Source: Corynebacterium sp. P3-F1
GTDB taxonomy: Bacteria > Actinomycetota > Actinomycetes > Mycobacteriales > Mycobacteriaceae
DNA length: 64,000 bases
Direction: 5' to 3'
NCBI RefSeq assembly: GCF_030503635.1
Contig: NZ_CP129965.1
Location: 1,364,001 to 1,428,000, forward strand
Made by a program: the position numbers and the translations under genes. The notes beneath the pieces are model-generated. The model searched no databases. It worked only from the letters and a program-made list of their open reading frames with translations, and was not told where the DNA came from. Numbering within the stretch: the first letter of the stretch is position 1; each line of letters begins with the position of its first letter. This document shows, piece by piece, positions 7,038 to 14,994 of the stretch.

Positions 7038-9488
7038 GTGGCGACGTTCCTCTACCGGCTAGGCAAGTGGTCCTTCCTGAACAAGTGGAAGGTCATTATC
7101 GCGTGGCTGCTTCTCTTCGCCGCCGGGGCCGCAGGCGCTGCGACTCTGTCAAAGCCGCTCTCGTCTGATTTCCAGATCAGCGGAACTCCTTCCATTGACG
7201 CGCTGGAATCGCTCGGCGAGAATTTCCCGGGTCAAAGCGACCCAGTTCAAGCTCCATCGGTGAATCTCGTCTTCAAAGCACCCGACGGGCAGCGCCTCGA
7301 CGAGGACAGGAACATGGCGGCTATCGATGAGACAGTCGCGTACGTGGAGGACAACCTCCCCGGAATAAAGGGAACCGAGCGCTTCGGTAACCCGGTCACT
7401 GTGTCCAAATCGCAGACAGAACAGATTGTCTCCATGATGACGGAGATGGGGCTGCCCGAGGAGCGCGCCACAGCGGACGCGCACAACGTGCGCCTGCTTT
7501 CCGACGACGCCCGGATCGGCTACACCACCTTCCAGTTCGGTGCGGAAACCTCCATGCAGGTCACTGACGCTGAGCGTTCAGTGGTCAACGAGGCGTTAGA
7601 GCTCGGCCGGTCCAAAGGCTTGCAGGTCGAGGCGGGCGGCCCGGGGTTCGGTGACCCGATCGAGATCAAGACGACGAGCGAGATCATCGGTATAGGTGTC
7701 GCGTTCGTGGTCATGCTGGTCACTTTCGGTTCCCTGGTCTCCGCCGGTATGCCAGTGATCACAGCCGTCATTGGAGTGGGGCTCGGCACATTCCTCATCC
7801 TCATGGCCACCCGCTTCGCGGAACTCAACGAGGTCACCCCGATCATGGCCGTGATGATCGGTCTGGCGGTGGGCATTGATTACGCCCTGTTCATCCTCTC
7901 GCGCTTCAAACAAGAAAGGCGCCGCTTGCCGGGGCCGGAGGCCGCGGGCCTCGCTGTCGGAACAGCAGGATCCTCCGTGCTCTTCGCAGGCACGACGGTC
8001 TTCACCGCGCTAGTGGCGCTCGTGCTGGCACGCATCGAGTTCCTCTCCTGGATGGGTCTGTCCGCTGCCGCCACGGTGGCCATCGCAGTTCTCGTGGCCA
8101 TCACACTTCTGCCGGCTTTGCTGGGGTTGCTCGGCGATAAGGTCTTCGCAGGTCAGATCCCCGGTGTCGCCGGCAACCCCGGGCCCGGAAACCGTCCCGC
8201 CAAAGACTTGGACACCCGTTCACTCGGCCGCACCTGGGTCAACACCGTGCGTCGAGCGCCAGCTGTGGTCATGGCGGGCGTGGTCATTTTCCTCGGGGTG
8301 TGCTCGCTGCCGGTGCTGGACATGGAGATGTCCCTGCCCTCGGACTCCAACGGCGACAAAGACACCACGCAGCGCAAATCCGCCGACCTCATGGCCGAGG
8401 GGTTCGGCGCGGGTGTGAACGCGCCGTTCCTACTCGTTGTCGACGCCCACACCGTGAACCCGGACTCGGAGGCGCTCGGCCCCTACATGAGCCTCATCCC
8501 GGATGATGCGGTGGAAGAGGGAGAAGAGGGCGTCGATAAGCAAAAAGCTGCTTTGTCCTCCTTCCTGTACGCGATGGAACGCGCGGGTAGCGTCTCCGGA
8601 ATCCGGCACGCGCAGCTGGTCGGCGTTAACGACGACATGACGGCCGCGCAGATCCTAGCCACCCCGGAAACCGGGCCGGACGACCAGTACACCGTGGACA
8701 CCGCGCACGCGCTCCGTGAGACGGATGCGGAGATCGAGGATGCCACCGGCGCTGACGTCGGACTGACCGGCTTCACCGCTGTGCAGATGGACATCACCGA
8801 GGAGCTCGCGAACGCCATGCCGCTCTACCTCGCCATCGTGGTGGGGTTGGCGATCCTGCTGCTCATCATCGTCTTCCGCTCGATTCTCGTGCCGCTCGTC
8901 GCGGGGCTGGGCTTCCTGCTATCCGTTGGCGCTGCTTTCGGCGCGACCGTCCTCGTGTTCCAAAAAGGCGTGACCGGCCTGGTGAACACCCCCGGACCGA
9001 TCCTGTCGTTCCTGCCGATCCTGCTCATCGGCGTCACCTTCGGCCTCGCCATGGACTACCAAGTCTTCCTGGTCACGCGCATGCGCGAGCAGTACATGCG
9101 CCTGCACCGCCCCGGCGACTCCCCGGAAGCTGTCCTCGATGCCGTGGACGAATCCACCGTCGAAGGTTTCGCCCGCGGCGCGCGCGTGGTCACCGCCGCC
9201 GCCATCATCATGATTGCCGTGTTCGTCGCATTCATCGACCAGCCGCTGCCGTTCATCAAGATCTTCGGCTTCGCGCTCGGAGCAGCGGTTCTTTTCGACG
9301 CCTTCTTCGTCCGCATGGCCCTTGTCCCTGCCACCATGTTCATCCTGGGCACGACCACTTGGTGGATGCCGAAATGGCTCGACCGGATCCTGCCCAACCT
9401 CGACATCGAAGGCGAGGCGCTCGAGCGGCAGTTTGAAGGCCGTGTCGCCGAAGGCTACGGCTCCGGAAAGGACCATGCCCCAGCATGA
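7038..9488 (+). CDS. MMPL/RND family membrane transporter
   Basis: 816-aa inner-membrane transporter of the MmpL/CmpL superfamily, which in mycolate-containing bacteria exports envelope lipids or drugs by proton motive force. There is one N-terminal helix (about 15-37), a periplasmic domain, then a helix bundle with GLAVGIDYALFILSRFKQERR. A second half repeats the plan (second periplasmic loop about 430-590) with TFGLAMDYQVFLVTRMREQYM. The Asp-Tyr pairs are the expected proton-relay positions. GTG start with GAAAGGA upstream. Its stop overlaps the tgt start by 4 nt, an odd partner for a lipid pump. Substrate cannot be told. Confidence 0.92.
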   Translation: MATFLYRLGKWSFLNKWKVIIAWLLLFAAGAAGAATLSKPLSSDFQISGTPSIDALESLGENFPGQSDPVQAPSVNLVFKAPDGQRLDEDRNMAAIDETVAYVEDNLPGIKGTERFGNPVTVSKSQTEQIVSMMTEMGLPEERATADAHNVRLLSDDARIGYTTFQFGAETSMQVTDAERSVVNEALELGRSKGLQVEAGGPGFGDPIEIKTTSEIIGIGVAFVVMLVTFGSLVSAGMPVITAVIGVGLGTFLILMATRFAELNEVTPIMAVMIGLAVGIDYALFILSRFKQERRRLPGPEAAGLAVGTAGSSVLFAGTTVFTALVALVLARIEFLSWMGLSAAATVAIAVLVAITLLPALLGLLGDKVFAGQIPGVAGNPGPGNRPAKDLDTRSLGRTWVNTVRRAPAVVMAGVVIFLGVCSLPVLDMEMSLPSDSNGDKDTTQRKSADLMAEGFGAGVNAPFLLVVDAHTVNPDSEALGPYMSLIPDDAVEEGEEGVDKQKAALSSFLYAMERAGSVSGIRHAQLVGVNDDMTAAQILATPETGPDDQYTVDTAHALRETDAEIEDATGADVGLTGFTAVQMDITEELANAMPLYLAIVVGLAILLLIIVFRSILVPLVAGLGFLLSVGAAFGATVLVFQKGVTGLVNTPGPILSFLPILLIGVTFGLAMDYQVFLVTRMREQYMRLHRPGDSPEAVLDAVDESTVEGFARGARVVTAAAIIMIAVFVAFIDQPLPFIKIFGFALGAAVLFDAFFVRMALVPATMFILGTTTWWMPKWLDRILPNLDIEGEALERQFEGRVAEGYGSGKDHAPA

Positions 9489-10750
9489 CCGAAATAACCC
9501 CCGCCAGCGACCTCTCCTTCGACGTGGGCACCCGCCTCGACGAGGCGCCGGGACGCCACGGCCGCACAGGTGTGATTCACACCCCCCACGGGGACATCGC
9601 AACCCCCGCGTTCGTCCCGGTGGCCACAAAGGCCACGGTGAAAACGCTGACTCCGGAGCAGATCCGCCAGACTGGCGCGCAGGCGATTCTGTCGAATGCC
9701 TACCACCTCTACCTCCAGCCCGGCGCCGACACTGTGGACGAAGCCGGCGGAGTAGCCGCCTTCGAGAACTGGCACGGTCCCACCTTCACCGACTCCGGCG
9801 GCTTCCAGGTGATGAGTCTCGGGGTCGGCTTCAAAAAAATCCTGGCCATGGACGTCGCGGGCCTGACCGACGCGGACATTCGCGCCGCCAACAAGGACCG
9901 CATGGCGCGTGTCGACGACGACGGCGTCGACTTCAAATCCGTCATCGACGGCTCCTCCCACCGGTTCACCCCCGAGGTGTCCATGCAGATCCAGCACCAG
10001 CTGGGTGCAGACATCATCTTCGCCTTCGATGAGCTGACCACCCTCGTGGATACCCGTGCCTACCAGGACCACTCCATCGAACGCACCCGCCTCTGGGCAG
10101 AGCGCTGTCTCGTCGAACACGACCGCCTCACCCAGGCGCGCCCAGGCAAAGCTCTCCAGTCCCTCTGGGGTGTCGTGCAGGGCGCTCAGTACGAGGACCT
10201 GCGCCGGCAAGCCACCCGCGGTCTCATCGGTTTGGACGAAGAAGCCCGCGCTGAGGGGCGACGCGGCTTCGGCGGCTTCGGCATCGGCGGCGCATTGGAG
10301 AAAGAGAACCTGGGCACCATCGTTGGCTGGGTCACCGACGAACTCCCCGAAAACAAGCCCCGCCACCTGCTGGGAATCTCCGAACCCGACGACCTGTTCA
10401 CCTCCATCGAGGCCGGTGCCGACACCTTCGACTGCGTCGCCCCGACCCGCCTCGGCCGCCGCGGCGGCGTGTACACCCTGGACGGACGCATGAATCTCAT
10501 GGCCGCCCGTTTCAAGCGGGACTTCGCCGGGGTAGACGAAGAATTCGGCGGATACGTCTCCGAGCACTACTCCCGCGCCTACATCCACCACCTGCTGCGC
10601 GCGAAAGAGTACCTCGCCGGAACCCTGTGCACCATGCACAACCTCGAATTCATGGTGCGGCTTGTGGACAACATTCGCGCCGCCATCGACGCCGGCGATT
10701 ACGAGGCCTACCGCGACGAGTTCCTGGGGCGCTACTACGCGGGGCGTTAA
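9485..10750 (+). CDS. tgt: Queuine tRNA-ribosyltransferase Tgt, lacking the usual zinc cysteines
   Basis: 421-aa TGT that would exchange G34 for queuine in GUN-anticodon tRNAs. Active-site segments are intact: TDSGGFQVMSLG (general acid/base Asp), GVVQG, GGFGIGGALEKENLG and DTFDCVAPTRLGRRGG (nucleophile Asp). The family zinc site C-x-C-x2-C...H is broken: before YSRAYIHHLLRAKE the sequence is DEEFGGYVSEH, with no cysteine, while the distal His (CTMHNLEF) remains. The gene overlaps the MMPL gene by 4 nt (ATGA). A weak GCAGGCC/GGCCTGC hairpin follows the stop. Together with yhhQ and gluQ it forms a queuosine-salvage group. Confidence 0.93.
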   Translation: MTEITPASDLSFDVGTRLDEAPGRHGRTGVIHTPHGDIATPAFVPVATKATVKTLTPEQIRQTGAQAILSNAYHLYLQPGADTVDEAGGVAAFENWHGPTFTDSGGFQVMSLGVGFKKILAMDVAGLTDADIRAANKDRMARVDDDGVDFKSVIDGSSHRFTPEVSMQIQHQLGADIIFAFDELTTLVDTRAYQDHSIERTRLWAERCLVEHDRLTQARPGKALQSLWGVVQGAQYEDLRRQATRGLIGLDEEARAEGRRGFGGFGIGGALEKENLGTIVGWVTDELPENKPRHLLGISEPDDLFTSIEAGADTFDCVAPTRLGRRGGVYTLDGRMNLMAARFKRDFAGVDEEFGGYVSEHYSRAYIHHLLRAKEYLAGTLCTMHNLEFMVRLVDNIRAAIDAGDYEAYRDEFLGRYYAGR

Positions 10751-10840
10751 CGCGCAGGCCGGGCCTGCCCGCTCTGCCCGCGCCCGCTCTGCCCGCGCAC
10801 CGGCGCGCCCCCCAGCCCCTCGGCTGCGGTTTCAAGCGCG

Positions 10841-10906
10841 AATCCAGCTACTTGGATCCAGCTATTCGCCGTTTTCACCCCGACTAGCTGGATCTAAGTA
10901 GCTGGT
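10841..10906. repeat. Palindromic repeat, copy A
   Basis: Two 23-24-nt arms around a 20-nt loop form an imperfect hairpin. Each arm has the design CCAGCTACTT-n-GATCCAGCTA (left 10841-10864, right about 10884-10906). Related copies are at 11985-12052 and 36978-37046, with a half-site at 37095-37114. It lies downstream of both tgt and the nuclease-like gene. No T-run is present on either side. Confidence 0.8.
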
Positions 10907-10944
10907 TTTGTAAACGCACTCGGCCGGCGGGCTGACGCAGTGGC

Positions 10945-11883
10945 CTAAAACGGCCTTTTTTGACTGGCAGCCACGAGAACCGGGCCTCTGCGGTCGGCTC
11001 GAGCTTTTGCCTCGATGACGCGCCTAACACACCCTTCTTCGTCTCGGAGAATGTCGGCGGGAAAGAGACGAAGCACTTCGTATCCTTGTTCTTTGATCCA
11101 GTTCTCCCGTTTGAGCTGTTTAAGCACAGTTTCGTGTGGAACGTCTTCGTACTTCGACTCTCCGTCGATTTCGATGACGAGCTGCCCCCAGAGCAGGTCA
11201 ACCCGGTTGCGGCGGCCGATCCACATCTGAGGCTGGGCAGTGATTCCGTGTTCTGCAAGGATGACTCGGAAAAGTGACTCGTATGGCGATTCAGAAAGTT
11301 TTGAACTCAGCGCGAGCGCTTGGCGAGCCACGAAAATACCCTTTTTGCCCGCCAGGCGACTGATGGCCGAGGCGATGAGTTCCTTCTGGATCTGAGTATT
11401 GGCGCGAGTTTCACCGCTCATCCAACTGTCAAGGGCGATAACACCATGGCGTAGGCCGTGAAGTCGTGCGACATCGACGATTGTGCGCTGCGCCCGGGTG
11501 ATGCGCAGTGTGCTGGCCCCAGTCCCGTCCTCGACTGACAGTTCTCGGTAGTCGCTGTTGTCCACTGGCATGTGGTGGTAGCGCACGCCACGTGGCCATT
11601 GCTTTGTTGATGGCGGTCGACCCGACAGCTGGGCTAGCTCCACGACCTCGGAATGTGCCGGCACTACCCAGAGGCCTGCTACTCGGGCAGCGGAGCGGCC
11701 TACGAGGACGGCTTTGTGCGCAGTCGTCGCGGCCGCATAGCACCGGAGATACTCCTGCTCAAAGTTCTTCAATGTGGCCCAGTCAGTGGACCGGATAAAT
11801 TTCGTCGCAGACAGCCTCACGCACGTTTGCTCGTGTACGCGGCCCCGCGGCACTAGCAAGGCCCGAAGATGGGCATAGTTCAT
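10945..11883 (-). CDS. AbiEi-like / DUF559 (Vsr-type) nuclease-domain protein
   Basis: 312 aa. The N-terminal two thirds resemble the AbiEi-type/DUF2726-like proteins common in actinobacteria (HKAVLVGRSAARVAGLWVVP; TRAQRTIVDVARLHGLRHGVIALDSWM). The C-terminus is a DUF559/Vsr-like PD-(D/E)xK nuclease domain: SPYESLFRVILAEHG, then RRNRVDLLWGQLVIEIDGESKY, KRENWIKEQGYEVLRLF. Catalytic candidates are the Glu of YES, the Asp of VDLLW, and the Glu and Lys of EIDGESK. Start at the ATG with AGGAGGGGGG upstream; a longer frame is open but has no ribosome site. It is flanked on both sides by related palindromic repeats and interrupts the queuosine cluster, suggesting insertion. DNA target and role are unknown. 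Confidence 0.75.
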   Translation of the reverse strand: MNYAHLRALLVPRGRVHEQTCVRLSATKFIRSTDWATLKNFEQEYLRCYAAATTAHKAVLVGRSAARVAGLWVVPAHSEVVELAQLSGRPPSTKQWPRGVRYHHMPVDNSDYRELSVEDGTGASTLRITRAQRTIVDVARLHGLRHGVIALDSWMSGETRANTQIQKELIASAISRLAGKKGIFVARQALALSSKLSESPYESLFRVILAEHGITAQPQMWIGRRNRVDLLWGQLVIEIDGESKYEDVPHETVLKQLKRENWIKEQGYEVLRLFPADILRDEEGCVRRVIEAKARADRRGPVLVAASQKRPF

Positions 11884-11984
11884 CGTTCCCCCCTCCTGGC
11901 GCGCTCCCCCAAGCGCGCGTCTTGCCTCGGACAGTAGCAAGCATGAGCCGAGGGTGCACTACGAGTGTGAAGCTGGAAATGAAG

Positions 11985-12052
11985 AATCCAGCTACATGGA
12001 TCCAGCTACTCGCTCCAAAATGGACGGTTAGCTGGTTCCAAGTAGCTGGATC
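11985..12052. repeat. Palindromic repeat, copy B
   Basis: Left arm 11985-12008 and right arm 12029-12052 are near-complements, again built on CCAGCTACnTGG and CCAGCTA, with a 20-nt loop. It lies about 100 nt upstream of the nuclease-like gene start and before the yhhQ stop. The arm sequence matches copy A with few changes, while the loops are unrelated. Confidence 0.8.
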
Positions 12053-12094
12053 TGTGACAAGACGTCAGGGGGAACGCGCCTCTCCCGTGAACCC

Positions 12095-12769
12095 TTACGC
12101 GGTAACCGAGCTAGTGCGCTCCTCAGCCCGGCGCACGGCGGCGATGGTTGGGTAGGTGACGGGGAGCAGCACGACCTCCATGATGGTCTTCCAGAGGAAT
12201 CCGACGGCGACGTAGTTGATGAACGCCCCGGCGGAGTCGATGCCGATGACGCCGGCTGCGATGGAGCAGAACAGCAGGGTGTCGGCGAATTCGCCGACGA
12301 TGGTGGAGCCGATCAGGCGCGCCCAGAGACGGTCGGTGCCGAAGCGGTCCTTCATTTTCTGCAGTACCCATGCGTTGAGCAGCTGACCGACGACGTAACC
12401 GGTCAGAGATGCCAGGATGATGCGCGGTAGCAGGCCCAGAACTGCGGAGAAGGTGTCCTGCATGTCGTAGAAGCTCGCGGCCGGTAGCCAGATAGCGATG
12501 TAGAAGGACAGGACGGCGATCACGGCGACACCGAAGCCGGTGAACACGGCGCGTCGTGCGGCTTTGAAGCCGTAGACCTCAGCGATGACGTCGCCGATCA
12601 CGTAGGAGACGGGGAAGAGGAAGAATGCACCGTCGGTGATGAGCGGTCCGAGCTGGACGCCTTTCTGGGCAGTGATGTTGGAGATCAGGAAGACGGCGCA
12701 GAATACCGCGAGCAGGTAGGGGTAGGGCGAGCGGGAGACGGGGTGGGGGTGGGAAAGTGGTTGTGACAT
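12095..12769 (-). CDS. yhhQ: Queuosine precursor transporter YhhQ (DUF165/QPTR)
   Basis: 224-aa integral membrane protein with about six helices. The family signature is [46 protein letters not shown] (Asp/Glu in the membrane) and [17 protein letters not shown]. The family imports queuosine precursors such as preQ0, preQ1 or queuine. Here it would feed Tgt. The chosen start is the ATG at 12769; an in-frame ATG at 12781 is possible. It is divergent from gluQ with about 19 nt between the starts, and a TGATAT box 5 nt before the ATG suggests a leaderless transcript. Confidence 0.9.
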   Translation of the reverse strand: MSQPLSHPHPVSRSPYPYLLAVFCAVFLISNITAQKGVQLGPLITDGAFFLFPVSYVIGDVIAEVYGFKAARRAVFTGFGVAVIAVLSFYIAIWLPAASFYDMQDTFSAVLGLLPRIILASLTGYVVGQLLNAWVLQKMKDRFGTDRLWARLIGSTIVGEFADTLLFCSIAAGVIGIDSAGAFINYVAVGFLWKTIMEVVLLPVTYPTIAAVRRAEERTSSVTA

Positions 12770-12788
12770 GCGCAATATCATTACACAT
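12770..12788. promoter_or_regulatory. Overlapping divergent promoters of yhhQ and gluQ
   Basis: Only 19 nt separate the two start codons. TATCAT (12776-12781) is 7 nt before the gluQ ATG. On the other strand TGATAT (about 12775-12780) is 5 nt before the yhhQ ATG. Both spacings suit leaderless mRNAs, and the two -10 boxes use the same bases. Confidence 0.55.
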
Positions 12789-13721
12789 ATGGAGAGTGAG
12801 CAAGCCGTAGCTGGTCGCTATGCCCCGAGTCCGAGCGGGGACCTCCACTTCGGCAACCTGCGCACGGCGGTTTTGGCGTGGCTTTTCGCGCGCCAGTCGG
12901 GCCGCAAGTTCTACATGCGGGTGGAGGACATCGACTCGGAGCGTTCGAGCATGGAGTCCGCGCAGCGCCAGCTCGAGGATCTCGCGGCGCTCGGCATTGA
13001 GTGGGATGAGCCGGTCGTGTACCAGCATGATCGCGGGGAGGCGTATGCGGAGGCGCTCGCCAAGTTGGACACGTATGAATGTTATTGCTCTCGCCGCGAC
13101 ATCCGCGAGGCCGCGTCCGCGCCCCACGCCCAGCCGGGAATGTACCCGGGCACGTGCCGCGACCTCACGGAAGAGCAGCGCGCTTATCGACGTTCCCAGC
13201 TAGCCGAATCCGGCCGCCTCCCCGCGGTCCGTCTCCGTGCGCGCGTGGATAAGTGGACTGTGCAGGACTTTTACGCGGGTGAGTTCACTGGGCCCGTCGA
13301 TGATGTGATTCTGAAACGGGGCGGCAATGTGAACCAGGTGCAGACCGGGGACTGGGCGTACAACCTCGCGGTGGTGGTTGACGACGGTTTCCAGAAAGTC
13401 GACCAGATCGTTCGCGGCGACGACCTGCTCGGTTCTGCGCCTGCGCAGGCTTACCTGGCTCATGAACTGGGATACCCGGAACCCGAGTACGTGCACGTGC
13501 CGCTCGTGGTCGCACCGGATGGGCGCAGGCTGGCCAAACGCGACGGTGCCGTGACCCTGCGGGAAATGGCGGAACGCAGTGGTGTTGAGGGTGTCGTCCG
13601 CCAGCTCGCGGCATCGCTGGGATACCTGGAGGCGGCGTCGCTGGAGGAACTGCTCGACTGTTTTGATCCGTCGACGCTGTCCCGGGATCCCTGGGTGTGG
13701 GAGGACAAGAGCGGAAATTGA
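12789..13721 (+). CDS. gluQ: Glutamyl-queuosine tRNA(Asp) synthetase
   Basis: 310-aa truncated glutamyl-tRNA synthetase catalytic domain (YadB/GluQRS) that attaches Glu to queuosine in tRNA-Asp. [18 protein letters not shown] contains the HxGN signature (HFGN). Zinc-binding candidates are CYCSRRD and MYPGTCR. A KMSKS-like loop is [13 protein letters not shown]. The anticodon-binding domain of GluRS is absent, as expected. Start at the ATG of MESEQAV; an ATG seven codons earlier would overlap yhhQ. The substrate base is made only if queuosine is present, which tgt and yhhQ next door support. Confidence 0.93.
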   Translation: MESEQAVAGRYAPSPSGDLHFGNLRTAVLAWLFARQSGRKFYMRVEDIDSERSSMESAQRQLEDLAALGIEWDEPVVYQHDRGEAYAEALAKLDTYECYCSRRDIREAASAPHAQPGMYPGTCRDLTEEQRAYRRSQLAESGRLPAVRLRARVDKWTVQDFYAGEFTGPVDDVILKRGGNVNQVQTGDWAYNLAVVVDDGFQKVDQIVRGDDLLGSAPAQAYLAHELGYPEPEYVHVPLVVAPDGRRLAKRDGAVTLREMAERSGVEGVVRQLAASLGYLEAASLEELLDCFDPSTLSRDPWVWEDKSGN

Positions 13722-13766
13722 GCGTATGCGCTGCGCTAACGTTTTTGGCGCAATAGTGTCGGAGGC

Positions 13767-14489
13767 ATGCTCTTCGATGCAGATCTGTCCAACGTCCGTG
13801 TTAACGACCCTTGGAAACGCTACGACCTGTCCACGCTAGAGAAGCTGCGCGATGCTGAGGCCGCCGTTGTCGGCGACACCCTCGGCCACCTGACCACCAT
13901 GGCGGGGCGCATCCGCCGCATTATCGGCACCGGCAGCGCCATCGGCAACGCCTTTCCCATCAACTGCACTCCTGGAGACAATTTGGGTGTGTGGCGCGCG
14001 CTTGACGACGCTCAGGAGGGCGACATCTTCGTCGTCAATGCCCGCGGCGCAGACGGCTCCGCGATCATTGGTGGCCAGATCGGCAAGATGATGGCCGAGG
14101 CTGGTGTGCTCGGCTGCGTCGTCGACGGTCCTGTCCGCGATGTCGACGACCTCAACGAATACGGACTGCAGGTTTTCGCCACCGGCACGACGCCGATGGG
14201 CCCGACGCGCTTCGGTCCCTCGGAGGTGGGTTACCCGGTGGCGTGCGCGGGAACAGTCGTGAAAGGCGGCGACCTGATCATTGCCGACAACGACGGTGTC
14301 ACCGTCATTCCTGCCGGGCGCATCCAAGAAGTGCTGGACAATATCGCCGACAAGCAGAAGGATGAAAAGGAGCTTTTCCGCAAGATCGAGGAGGAGTGGG
14401 CACCCGCGAAGAAGCGCGGCGAGGTCGGTCAGTTCGTCGCCGGCACCGTCACGCCTGAAACCGAGGGTGAGGTGGCGGAGGAGCGCTAG
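13767..14489 (+). CDS. RraA-like / HMG aldolase family protein
   Basis: 240 aa of the RraA/4-hydroxy-4-methyl-2-oxoglutarate aldolase-like fold. The family signature is IIGGQIGKMMAEAGVLGCVVDGPVRDVDDL, and VVKGGDLIIADNDGVTVIP forms the second conserved block. E. coli RraA inhibits RNase E, while many actinobacterial members are aldolases or unknown; no choice can be made here. A long charged C-terminal tail (KQKDEKELFRKIEEEW) exceeds the usual ~160-aa RraA. GGAGG is only 1 nt from the ATG, too close, so initiation may be leaderless or the start may differ. A strong terminator follows. Confidence 0.8.
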   Translation: MLFDADLSNVRVNDPWKRYDLSTLEKLRDAEAAVVGDTLGHLTTMAGRIRRIIGTGSAIGNAFPINCTPGDNLGVWRALDDAQEGDIFVVNARGADGSAIIGGQIGKMMAEAGVLGCVVDGPVRDVDDLNEYGLQVFATGTTPMGPTRFGPSEVGYPVACAGTVVKGGDLIIADNDGVTVIPAGRIQEVLDNIADKQKDEKELFRKIEEEWAPAKKRGEVGQFVAGTVTPETEGEVAEER

Positions 14490-14523
14490 AACCTCCGCTG
14501 CGCCGAAACAGGTGCTGAAATAG

Positions 14524-14565
14524 CTGTGCCCCGCATCCCAGGCTGGGAGCGGGGCACAGATTTTG
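14524..14565 (+). terminator. Terminator between the rraA-like gene and tRNA-Ser
   Basis: CTGTGCCCCGC (14524-14534) pairs with GCGGGGCACAG (14549-14559), with an inner TCCCA/TGGGA stem, then ATTTT. The complementary strand can form the same hairpin 5 nt after the tRNA-Ser end, so it may serve both genes. Confidence 0.9.
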
Positions 14566-14652
14566 GCGGAGGATGTGGGATTTGAACCCACGAGGGTCGT
14601 GAAACCCGCACGCGTTCCAGGCGTGTGACATAGGCCGCTAGTCGAATCCTCC
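14564..14652 (-). tRNA. tRNA-Ser (GGA anticodon)
   Basis: Acceptor GGAGGAT/ATCCTCC, long variable arm, anticodon loop CTGGAAC (GGA), T-loop TTCAAAT. CCA is encoded at 14564-14566. Confidence 0.95.
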
Positions 14653-14810
14653 AGCGACGTTCCTCGCCGTGCAAGCATGGCCTGCGCAGCGCGTCGAGCC
14701 ACCACTTTAGCGGATACCGGGGTGGGGACAAAATTGGTGGTGGGGTGGGGCGTCGATAGGCGGAATGCGTGCTTTTTGAACTGGTTGCCGCGAGCTACTA
14801 GACTTGCCCG

Positions 14811-14905
14811 CAGGATCTCACGCGGTGCATATCTTGTGAACTCCCCCAGGGCGGGAACGCAGCAAGGGTCAGCGAGCTCTGGCAGGTGCGTGGGGTCCCT
14901 TTATT
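14811..14905 (+). ncRNA. ffs: Signal recognition particle RNA (4.5S, small bacterial type)
   Basis: The conserved SRP domain IV is unmistakable: CAGGGCGGGAACGCAGCAAGGG followed by CAGCGAGCTCTGG. Flanking arms GGTGCATATCTTG and GGTGCGTGGGGTCCC close the hairpin, and a T-rich run ends the transcript. A TAGACT box (about 14798-14803) gives a start near 14811. The ends are estimates. Confidence 0.93.
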
Positions 14906-14994
14906 TTGCCCGGATCCGGTGGGGCTAGGGGCGCTGGGCGCATGTAATCTGGGCGTCGTAAAAAGTCCACTCCTTTGAAGGAAGTGATCCCACG

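Noticed and set aside
9455..10639. Long ORF of 394 codons on the strand opposite tgt
   Set aside because: A GC-driven shadow of tgt: no domain, no ribosome site and low-complexity Gly/Val composition. The same applies to the ORFs opposite leuA (29516-30583), lysC (31864-33093), mnhA (40901-42061), katA (34983-36416) and aspT (14869-16071).
10762..10800. CGCTCTGCCCGCGCC duplicated after tgt
   Set aside because: A two-copy GC-rich microrepeat, too short to support a feature.
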